Source: Bacteroidaceae bacterium (GTDB lineage: Bacteria > Bacteroidota > Bacteroidia > Bacteroidales > Bacteroidaceae). Taken from it: 61,157 bases of DNA. Under the pieces are notes generated by a model. It searched no databases and had not been told where the DNA came from. It saw only the letters and a program-made list of their open reading frames with translations. Shown piece after piece: positions 7,818-14,776 of this stretch. Position numbers and translations under genes: made by a program. How positions within the stretch are numbered: the first letter of the stretch is position 1; each line of letters starts with the position of its first letter. The DNA lies in the NCBI GenBank assembly GCA_017429945.1, contig JAFRNY010000040.1:1-61157 (forward strand). The letters run 5' to 3'.

Positions 7818-8906
7818 TTATTCAGGGTTCTTTGAGTGATAGAAGTCGAGGGCTTCGCCGTCGATGGCGTCCTGCGTGTGCTGCATCCATACGTTGCGTA
7901 CGGTGGGCAGTTCCAGCAGGCCTTTCTCGATCATGGTGCTGTTGTTGCACTCGTAGCCCATACGGCTGAAGAACATCTTCCAGGAAGTGTCCTCTACTTC
8001 GCCTTCCTCGTTGGTCTCGTAGCCGTTGTCCCAAGCGTCGTCGTCGCCAGCCATATCGTTGTGGCCATGGTCGCCGTCGATGGACATGAGCGGGTGGCAG
8101 TAGACCTTACCGCTGGTGATGCCGGCAGCCTCCATACGTCCGAGGACGTGGGTCTTGAAATTACCCATCATGTCGACGGTGCCTACGAAGTAGTTCTTGC
8201 TGTACTGCTGGAGAGCCTCCTCAAGTTGGGTGTAGCGGACATTAGCCTTATAGGTGTCGTAGCTGTCGGGGTTGCCATGGCCCATGAAGGCTACTACGCC
8301 CTCAGCGGCCTGAGTCTTGTAGAGGGCATTGAGCTGCTTAGCCACTTCGGGAACATCTTTCTCGGCATCCTGAAGGAGGGGCACACCGAGTTTCAGCACG
8401 ACACGCGAGAGGTAGTCGTCGTCGAGGTCGCCGTTGCTGTTGTTGGCGAAGTCCTTGATATAATTGATCACGCGCGTATATTCTTCACCGGGAATGACCT
8501 GCAGCGACTGCACGACAACCTCGTTGTAGCGCACGCCTTCCTGAGCGAAAGCGTTGAGCCAGAAGTTGGGAGCGTAGAAGTTGCGGGGGTCGACGTTCTC
8601 GCCGGCAGCAGCACGGTTGATGCAGATGGCCGAGGAGAAGGAAAGGAAAACGTCGTAGCCGGGGAACTGCTGCTTGTAAGCGGTCACGGTGGCGTCGAAG
8701 GCATCGTAGGCCTGCTGCCATGTGGAGCCGAAGGCGACGAGGAGTATAGCCTTGCTGTTTTTCTTGTTGGCCTTGACGTTCTTGGTCACAGCGTCCTGGT
8801 ACTTCTGCCAGTTGCTGATGTCGTCATCTTCATCATTGCAAGCCACGAAGCCTGCGGAGAGAACGATGGCTGCGAGAGCCATCATAAAGAACTTAATCTT
8901 CTTCAT
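7818..8906 (-). CDS. cbiK: CbiK-like cobaltochelatase, predicted surface lipoprotein
   Basis: A 362-aa sirohydrochlorin cobaltochelatase-family protein (ILLVAFGSTWQQAYDAFD, VAFMGHGNPDSYD, KVYCHPLMSIDGDHGHND; the His residues of GHG and of CHPLMSIDGDH are expected metal/catalytic ligands). The chosen ATG at 8906 gives MKKIKFFMMALAAIVLSAGFVAC, a lipoprotein signal, followed by NDEDDD, an acidic stretch like those that direct Bacteroidota lipoproteins to the cell surface. An upstream in-frame start is possible but would destroy the signal peptide. The start overlaps the upstream receptor gene by 14 bp, implying translational coupling. Cytoplasmic CbiK inserts cobalt into factor II. A lipidated extracytoplasmic form between two TonB receptors may instead bind or metallate tetrapyrroles or shuttle metal (inference). 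Confidence 0.85.
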   Translation of the reverse strand: MKKIKFFMMALAAIVLSAGFVACNDEDDDISNWQKYQDAVTKNVKANKKNSKAILLVAFGSTWQQAYDAFDATVTAYKQQFPGYDVFLSFSSAICINRAAAGENVDPRNFYAPNFWLNAFAQEGVRYNEVVVQSLQVIPGEEYTRVINYIKDFANNSNGDLDDDYLSRVVLKLGVPLLQDAEKDVPEVAKQLNALYKTQAAEGVVAFMGHGNPDSYDTYKANVRYTQLEEALQQYSKNYFVGTVDMMGNFKTHVLGRMEAAGITSGKVYCHPLMSIDGDHGHNDMAGDDDAWDNGYETNEEGEVEDTSWKMFFSRMGYECNNSTMIEKGLLELPTVRNVWMQHTQDAIDGEALDFYHSKNPE

Positions 8907-11148
8907 TGTAACTTTGTTTTGAATTGGTTTTAAATGATTGAAACGTATTTTTTCCTTGTTTGAAGCGGAGAGTAAGCGAGGCATAAACGGTGGTGCCGGG
9001 CGTGGTGGTGCCGAGGTGCAGGCCGTGGGGTGTGCAGTCGACGTAGTTGAAGAGGTTGTCGACGCCCGCCTCGAGACGGAGGGCCAGCCCACGCGACTGA
9101 ATGGCGCGGCAGGCGATGTCGTGGGTCGACGTCAGGCGCCAGATGTGATAGGCCTTGCCGTTGCCGTTGAGCTGATAGTAGCGCTTGGAGGAGGCACGCC
9201 CATAGAGACCGAGGCCGAGACGGTAGGAAGCCTGGCCCCTCTCTAACTCCCCCCGTGGGGGGGAGGATTCCTTGTCCTCTGGTATAAATGATGTCTTAGG
9301 CTTGGCGGCTCTCCCCCCCACGGGGGGAGCGGGGAGAGGGGCTTTAAAGCTATGGCTCCAGGTGGCGAACCAGCTGGCTTTGTGGTGCGCCATGCCATCG
9401 ATAACGACCTCGGTCATGCGCTCGTGGTCGGTGTCATAGAGGTTGGCTTCGGTGTCAAGATAGCTGTAGGAGCCGCCTACGGCAAAGTCGCGCACAGCAT
9501 AGCGCACGTTGACGTCGACGCCCACGGTACGGGCATCTTCGAGGTTCTGGTACTGCCGCGTCTTGTGAAGCTCGTACATCGTCTGGTACTCCTCAGGCGC
9601 ACGGTAGTTGGGGATGGTCACGAGCGTAATCATGTCCTCCACCTTATTATAATAGCCCGTGACGGACAAGGAGAAGCCGCCGGCCGTCACTTCGCCGCCG
9701 AGCGAGAAATAGTTGCTCGTCTGGGGGCGGAGGTCGGCGTTGCCGAGATAGAGGTAGGTGCCGTTCATCTCGCGGACGTAGCGATAGTGTTGCTCCTTGG
9801 GTGTCGGTGTCTTGAAGCCTTGCGACCAAGCAGCACGCAGGCGCAGCCATTCCGTGGGCGAGACCATGGCCGAGAGCTTGGGCGTCAGGTGAACGCCGAA
9901 CTGCCGGTTGCGGTCGAGACGGAGGCCGCCGGTGAGCTGCAACAGACGCCAGGGCGAATACTCGTCCTGAACGTAGAGCGCCTCGGTATCATCGGTGACG
10001 GTGCCGCCGTGGTCGACGCGCATGGGGGCCCGCAGCCAGTCGTGGCGCACCTCGAGGCCGGCGCTGAGGCGGTTATGGGCGGGCAACTCGAAGACGCCTT
10101 TGAGGTGGCCCATCGTGCGTCGCTGGTCGCTCTGCAGATTGCGCTGGTCGGGGAAATAGGGGAAATAGTGGGTGAAGCGCCCGTAGGGGTCGTAGCCGTC
10201 GACGAGCGTCGTGTCTGTGAAAACGTAGTCGTAGGCGTGGCGATTCCAGTCGATATCGAGGGTGACGACGGCGCGCTCCGAGGCCTGCCACTTGCCGCCA
10301 ACGGCTGCCGAGGCGTTGCGATAGGCGAGGTCGTAGGTCTTGACGTCGACGGCGGCATATTTGCCCGACGGGCGATAGATGCGCTTGCGGTAGATGCTGC
10401 CCTCGGCGTAGAGCGAGAGCTCGGGCAGGGGCGTGTAGTCGATGCGTTCGGCCAGCTGCCAGTTGGTGTGGCGGTTGACCGTCTTGTTACGCGAGTCGTA
10501 GATGGGGAACTCGGTCTGCCGCGGGTCTTCGTGGGCCGTGTTCTGCCATCCGTCGCTGTGCTGCAGCTGGAAGTTGGTCAGCGACGAAATCTTGCCTATG
10601 GCGAAGCCTACGCTGTTGTGCTGGCGCCAGTCGTTGTAGCTGCCACCGCGCGTGGTGTTCTCGAGCAGGAGGCCATCGCGGTCGTACTTACGGGTGATGA
10701 TGTTGACCACGCCGGCGATAGCGTCGGAACCATAGAGGGCCGACGCGGCGCCCTTGACAATCTCGATGCGCTCGATGCGCGCCGGGTCGATGAGGCTGAG
10801 GTCGTTCTGCCCGCCGTTGTCGCCGTGCAGGCGTTTGCCGTCGATCAATATAAGCACATAGGCATTGCCGAGTCCGTTCATCTGCATCTGCGAGCCCATA
10901 TCGTCCTCATTGAAGGCGAAGCTGGCGGTGAGGCCGGCCAGGATGTCCTCGATCGAGCGTCCGCCATACTGCTCCAGCTCGCGGCGCGTGATGACCTCGG
11001 TCTGCACGGGCACGTCCTTCAGCCGGTGCTGAGTGCCAGTACCGGTGACGACTACCTCTTCCAGACGTGATGTCTGCAACGAGTCTTGTGCTTGGATGGT
11101 GGCGACAAGGCACATGAGTGCCACGCCAACAGACAGAAGATGTTTCAT
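8893..11148 (-). CDS. btuB: TonB-dependent receptor (BtuB-like), first gene after the cobalamin riboswitch
   Basis: A 751-aa receptor with a signal peptide (MKHLLSVGVALMCLVATIQAQ), a TonB-box region (LEEVVVTGTG) and a plug domain (GLGNAYVLILIDGKRL, YGSDAIAGVVNIIT), then a 22-strand-type barrel. The cobalamin riboswitch lies directly upstream, so vitamin B12 or another corrinoid is the likely substrate. Two oddities. A 108-bp inverted-repeat element is translated in frame at residues about 602-638. After the usual barrel-ending strand (YASLTLRF) there are about 22 further residues (KQGKNTF...YNEED) that overlap the cbiK start. Such a tail is unusual because the terminal aromatic residue is normally the assembly signal. 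Confidence 0.88.
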   Translation of the reverse strand: MKHLLSVGVALMCLVATIQAQDSLQTSRLEEVVVTGTGTQHRLKDVPVQTEVITRRELEQYGGRSIEDILAGLTASFAFNEDDMGSQMQMNGLGNAYVLILIDGKRLHGDNGGQNDLSLIDPARIERIEIVKGAASALYGSDAIAGVVNIITRKYDRDGLLLENTTRGGSYNDWRQHNSVGFAIGKISSLTNFQLQHSDGWQNTAHEDPRQTEFPIYDSRNKTVNRHTNWQLAERIDYTPLPELSLYAEGSIYRKRIYRPSGKYAAVDVKTYDLAYRNASAAVGGKWQASERAVVTLDIDWNRHAYDYVFTDTTLVDGYDPYGRFTHYFPYFPDQRNLQSDQRRTMGHLKGVFELPAHNRLSAGLEVRHDWLRAPMRVDHGGTVTDDTEALYVQDEYSPWRLLQLTGGLRLDRNRQFGVHLTPKLSAMVSPTEWLRLRAAWSQGFKTPTPKEQHYRYVREMNGTYLYLGNADLRPQTSNYFSLGGEVTAGGFSLSVTGYYNKVEDMITLVTIPNYRAPEEYQTMYELHKTRQYQNLEDARTVGVDVNVRYAVRDFAVGGSYSYLDTEANLYDTDHERMTEVVIDGMAHHKASWFATWSHSFKAPLPAPPVGGRAAKPKTSFIPEDKESSPPRGELERGQASYRLGLGLYGRASSKRYYQLNGNGKAYHIWRLTSTHDIACRAIQSRGLALRLEAGVDNLFNYVDCTPHGLHLGTTTPGTTVYASLTLRFKQGKNTFQSFKTNSKQSYNEED
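9235..9342. repeat. 108-bp inverted-repeat element inside the btuB-like gene
   Basis: Outer arms GCCCCTCTC (9235-9243) and GAGAGGGGC (9334-9342) are perfect inverses. Just inside each arm is a further palindrome (CTCCCCCC facing GGGGGGAG). The element is exactly 108 bp (36 codons) and open in the receptor frame, encoding a Pro/Gly/Lys-rich loop. It looks like a small non-autonomous element. Confidence 0.8.
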
Positions 11149-11194
11149 TGAAATCCGTTCGCCTAATCCTGGGCGACTTCATGATGATTGATGA

Positions 11195-11414
11195 AACGAG
11201 GCAGGTCTTCTGGCTTTCCCCGGTCTGCTTTACCTTCCCAGCACCTTAATGTGTCAACATATTAACTTGTTAATCTGTTAACTCGTCAACTGGCCAGTGG
11301 CGTTATACAAGCAAACCTTTTCTTTTTCGGGGGATTACAGCTGCAGGTACAGCTCCGGACTTACACCGGATTCCCTTGCATCGGAGGCTCTCAGGCCCAC
11401 GATTGCCTTGTTTG
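11195..11414 (-). promoter_or_regulatory. Cobalamin riboswitch
   Basis: Read on the minus strand the leader contains the hallmarks of the cobalamin riboswitch. In order they are GGGAATCCGGTG, TAAGTCCGGAGCTGTACC, CAGCTGTAATCCCC, GCCACTGG, CTGGGAAGG and the B12 box region GCCAGAAGACCTGCC. It starts at the predicted transcription start and ends about 46 bp before the btuB-like ATG. It should repress the minus-strand operon when adenosylcobalamin is plentiful. The arm between GCCACTGG and CTGGGAAGG is enlarged by an ATTAAC-type repeat. Confidence 0.95.
11250..11290. repeat. ATTAAC-type repeat inside the riboswitch
   Basis: TGTCAACATATTAACTTG and TTAATCTGTTAACTCGTCAA form 9-bp-spaced TTAAC/GTTAA units that match the family at 1698-1762. 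They lie between two conserved riboswitch blocks, in a peripheral arm that varies in length in the family. The flanking GTTGAC/GTCAAC could pair. Confidence 0.7.
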
Positions 11415-11420
11415 CGGGTG

Positions 11421-11428
11421 CAAAGTTA
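11421..11428 (-). promoter_or_regulatory. -7 promoter element of the cobalamin operon
   Basis: The minus strand reads TAACTTTG, a perfect TAnnTTTG element, about 7 bp before the first riboswitch bases. From here to the GH28-like stop at 11583 I see no gene or clear structure. Confidence 0.75.
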
Positions 11429-11582
11429 AGCATAAAAAATGATTCGCCTTTCATCATTTGCAAACTTTTTTCATCGGAGCACGAAAAAAACTCCTATTGC
11501 ATTTGCAAAACATGAAAAGTTGAATTTAAGGCTCAACCACAGCGTTTGTCGGATGTAGGGCAGCCGCCTACGGGCTCAAGCG

Positions 11583-13136
11583 TCAGTATTGCCTGTCTGT
11601 ACGGCTGCGGATGATGTCGCGCTCAGGGTCAAAGGCGCGGTTGCCTATATACACGTCGTCGACTGTGAAGTTCAGCACACGGCGCTGATCATCGTAGTCA
11701 TCGACGCGGCTTGGCATCAGGTTGGCGTCGGGCGTGTCGGGGTCGACGGAGATATTGCTGAAGTGCACATCGTCGATGCTTCCGCCCGGAGCACGATTGT
11801 ATTTCTCGCTGAAGAGTACGCGTAGGTCAAAGATGCGACCGCGCTGAATGCCTTCGATGCGAATACTGTCGAAGCGCACATCGCGTATGATGTTCTGGTC
11901 ACCGCATTGTATGGCCAGCAGACCTTGTTCGCGACCATAGAGGATGTCGCAGTCGTGGATGCGCACGCCGCTGAGCACCTCGCCTTGCGGAGCACGGTCG
12001 TCGCCGTGCGAGCCAATGTTCACAGGATGTGCCACATCGGGCCAGAACACGCAGCACGAGATATCGAAATCCTCCGATCCTCCCCAGTACCACCAACGAT
12101 GGTTGTAGAGCGCTATGCAGTCATCGCTGGTGCGCAGAAAACAGTTCTCTACGCGAACGTGGCGACAGCACATCAAGTCGATGCCGTCGCTCCACGAACG
12201 AGCCGAGAACGACTTTATATTCCTCAGAGTAAGGTTCTCGCTCTGCCCTCCGTAGACGGTGTAGTGGGCGGGGTTGAGCACGGTTATGCCATCGACGAGC
12301 ACGTTCTTCGAGTACGTAATCTCGATGCCGCGCAACGGATGGTCCAAGATGCCGCGCCCCACGATGCGGACGTTCTCGGCACGGTCGACAATCAGACGGG
12401 CTTTGACGACGGCGCCCGGGGCGAGGTAAACAGTGCAGTTCGACGGTATCTTAATCTCCTCGCTCGGCAAATCCTTTGGCTTGTGGACACCGGGGCCGAA
12501 GTAGATGAGGCGTGCGCCCTCGACGAAGACATCCTGCGAATTGGGCGCCACCCAGTCGATGGCCTTAGGCTCGTCGGGCGTGTGATGCTCGGTCAGGGGA
12601 GCGTTCACCAACAAATGAAGATTGCGAAGCCGCTCGCCGCCAAACTCTATGCTGAGGTATTCGGGGCGCTGAAGCCTGATGACTACTACGCTGTCGTTCT
12701 GGCGCACCGCACGGATGCCGCGTGAATGGGGCCGCACGTCGACGGTGCCGGCCCGCTCCGGCCGCCGGTTGGTGATACGGACATCCACAGGCTCGGCCAT
12801 ATCAAATTCAGCAAAAGCAGCCTGCTGACGCTTACGCGTGTCGACATCACAGCGCAGAACGGGGATAGACGTCCAAGCCACTTCCGGGGCAGCTACGGGG
12901 CGCACCTCGACACTGTAGTCGGCATTGATCACAGGACCGTCCTTCTCTGGCAGTGGACTAAAGCTGAACGCTGGCTGCGAAGCTCTCTCGGACTGCTGGG
13001 CGCCGCCACCCGAGATGCAGGTTCCTTCGGCTGAATATGAAAACGGATGCTGTGGCAGCGCTGCGTATGTCGTTACGCTCAGGGCTTGTGCGGCCGCAAA
13101 GGCGACTAAGGTGAATAAAATAGTCTTCATCGTCAT
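11583..13136 (-). CDS. GH28-family-like glycoside hydrolase (secreted, beta-helix)
   Basis: A 517-aa secreted protein with a signal peptide (MTMKTILFTLVAFAAAQALS). Residues about 190-480 form a right-handed parallel beta-helix with the GH28 landmarks in order: SWSDGIDLM, RTSDDCIALY (catalytic aspartates) and NIGSHGDD. The N-terminal 180 residues look like a beta-sandwich accessory domain. Family members cleave polygalacturonan, rhamnogalacturonan or related glycans; the exact substrate cannot be read from sequence. Polygalacturonase is therefore only one option, and GH49-like or other inverting beta-helix enzymes are alternatives. It is monocistronic, divergent from a sulfatase, with a -7 element 30 bp upstream of the ATG. 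A second in-frame ATG lies two codons downstream. Confidence 0.8.
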   Translation of the reverse strand: MTMKTILFTLVAFAAAQALSVTTYAALPQHPFSYSAEGTCISGGGAQQSERASQPAFSFSPLPEKDGPVINADYSVEVRPVAAPEVAWTSIPVLRCDVDTRKRQQAAFAEFDMAEPVDVRITNRRPERAGTVDVRPHSRGIRAVRQNDSVVVIRLQRPEYLSIEFGGERLRNLHLLVNAPLTEHHTPDEPKAIDWVAPNSQDVFVEGARLIYFGPGVHKPKDLPSEEIKIPSNCTVYLAPGAVVKARLIVDRAENVRIVGRGILDHPLRGIEITYSKNVLVDGITVLNPAHYTVYGGQSENLTLRNIKSFSARSWSDGIDLMCCRHVRVENCFLRTSDDCIALYNHRWWYWGGSEDFDISCCVFWPDVAHPVNIGSHGDDRAPQGEVLSGVRIHDCDILYGREQGLLAIQCGDQNIIRDVRFDSIRIEGIQRGRIFDLRVLFSEKYNRAPGGSIDDVHFSNISVDPDTPDANLMPSRVDDYDDQRRVLNFTVDDVYIGNRAFDPERDIIRSRTDRQY

Positions 13137-13166
13137 ACGAATGTCTTATTAGTGAACTTCCGTGGG

Positions 13167-13174
13167 CAAATTTA
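13167..13174 (-). promoter_or_regulatory. -7 promoter element of the GH28-like gene
   Basis: TAAATTTG on the minus strand, giving a leader of about 24 nt. Confidence 0.65.
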
Positions 13175-13250
13175 ATTCCTTTTCAACTAATTCCCACTAC
13201 TATTTTCGAAAATTAATATTCACAACGCATTGAATTCTCAATATTATTCG

Positions 13251-13258
13251 TACTTTTG
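13251..13258 (+). promoter_or_regulatory. -7 promoter element of the sulfatase-cobB pair
   Basis: TACTTTTG, preceded 19 bp upstream by ATTG at 13228. Transcription from here starts downstream of an in-frame ATG at 13230, which rules that start out and supports ATG 13290. Confidence 0.7.
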
Positions 13259-13289
13259 CCACCAAAAGAACCATAATGCCTCATACAAG

Positions 13290-14774
13290 ATGAGCTACGA
13301 CCTCCATCTCCGCCTGGCGACCTTGTTGCCTCTGTTTGCGGCGACGGCAGCAGCCCGGCAGCGCCCTAACATCCTCTATATCATGTGTGACGATATGGGC
13401 TACGGCGACCTCTCGTGCTACGGCCAGAAGCATTTCCGTACGCCTAACATCGACCGCCTTGCAGCACAAGGCATGCGCATGACATCGGCCTATGCGGGCA
13501 GCCCTGTCTCAGCGCCGTCGCGAGCGTGCCTGATGACGGGTCAACATTCGGGCCACACGCACGTCCGGGGTAACAAGGAGCACTGGAGCGGGCAAGTGAC
13601 CTACGGGCAGAACGCCGACTTCGCCGTGGTAGGTCAAGAGCCTTATGACCCTGCAGTGCCTATTCTTCCCGAACTGTTCAAGGGCGCAGGCTACCGCACC
13701 GCCCTCTTCGGGAAATGGGCCGGCGGCTATGAAGGCAGCATCTCGACACCCGACCGTCGCGGCATCGACGAGTTCTACGGATACATATGCCAGTTTCAGG
13801 CGCATCTGTACTTTCCCAATTTTCTCAACCGCTACAGCCGCTCGCGCGGCGACACGGCCGTGGTGCGCGAAGTGCTGGAGCAGAACATTCAGCACGCAAT
13901 GTTCGGCCCGGACTACGACCGCCGCCGACAGTACAGCGCCGACCTCATACACCAGCGGGCCATGGCGTGGCTGCGAGAGCAGAGGACGGGCGAGCCTTTC
14001 TTTGGGATTCTCACCTACACGCTGCCCCATGCCGAACTGCGGCAACCCGACGATTCGCTGTTGCAAGCTTTCCGCGGACGCCTCCTGCCCGAACGCACAT
14101 TCCGCGGCAACAACCCGTCGCGCTACAATCCCACACCAGAGGCGCACGCACAATTCGCAGCCATGATCACGCGGCTCGACGCCTACGTGGGCGAGATAAT
14201 GCAGTTGCTCGACGAGCGCGGACTAGCAGACAACACGGTGCTCATCTTCACCAGCGACAATGGCCCTCACGAAGAGGGCGGTGCCGACCCCGCGTTCTTC
14301 AACCACGACGGCAAGTTCCGGGGACTGAAGCGCAGCACCTACGAAGGGGGCATACGTGTGCCTTTCATCGTACGATGGCCAGGGCGCATAAGGCCCGGCA
14401 GCGAGAGCGACCTGCCTTTCGCCTTCTACGACCTTATGCCCACGTTCTGCGATATCGCACGAATAAAAAAGGCGCCGACGTCGACCGATGGCATAAGCCT
14501 TAAGCCTACGCTCACCGGTCGAGGGCGCCAGCGCCTGCACGACCATCTCTACTGGGAATTCCACGAGACAGATATGCTTGCCGTAAGGCGAGGACAATGG
14601 AAACTTGTAGTCAAACGAGGCAAGGCCGAACTCTACGACCTCGGCACCGACCCACATGAGGACAACGACCTGGCCGCAGAGCAACCTGATATCGTGCGTA
14701 AGCTCATCGACATCGTCTACGACGAACACACCGACAGTCCCCTCTTCCCCATCACACTACCACCTAAAGACTGA
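13290..14774 (+). CDS. Sulfatase, serine-type
   Basis: A 494-aa alkaline-phosphatase-superfamily sulfatase, probably periplasmic (hydrophobic N-terminus LATLLPLFAATAAA). Metal-binding aspartates are seen in YIMCDDMGYGD and TSDNGPHEEGG. The modification motif is SAPSRACLMTG with Ser74 at the formylglycine position, so maturation would need a radical-SAM anaerobic sulfatase-maturing enzyme, not encoded here. The C-terminus carries the usual sulfatase subdomain (YWEFHE, KLYDLGTDPHEDNDLA-like). ATG 13290 was preferred because the promoter lies between it and the upstream ATG. cobB follows after 2 bp. The natural substrate, presumably a sulfated glycan next to the GH28-like enzyme, is inference. 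Confidence 0.92.
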   Translation: MSYDLHLRLATLLPLFAATAAARQRPNILYIMCDDMGYGDLSCYGQKHFRTPNIDRLAAQGMRMTSAYAGSPVSAPSRACLMTGQHSGHTHVRGNKEHWSGQVTYGQNADFAVVGQEPYDPAVPILPELFKGAGYRTALFGKWAGGYEGSISTPDRRGIDEFYGYICQFQAHLYFPNFLNRYSRSRGDTAVVREVLEQNIQHAMFGPDYDRRRQYSADLIHQRAMAWLREQRTGEPFFGILTYTLPHAELRQPDDSLLQAFRGRLLPERTFRGNNPSRYNPTPEAHAQFAAMITRLDAYVGEIMQLLDERGLADNTVLIFTSDNGPHEEGGADPAFFNHDGKFRGLKRSTYEGGIRVPFIVRWPGRIRPGSESDLPFAFYDLMPTFCDIARIKKAPTSTDGISLKPTLTGRGRQRLHDHLYWEFHETDMLAVRRGQWKLVVKRGKAELYDLGTDPHEDNDLAAEQPDIVRKLIDIVYDEHTDSPLFPITLPPKD

Positions 14775-14776
14775 CT

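Noticed and set aside
9352-11070. Long plus-strand open frame (572 codons) opposite the btuB-like gene
   Set aside because: Antisense shadow in GC-rich DNA; composition is Val/Ala/Glu/Gly-biased with no domain, while the minus strand encodes a clear receptor.
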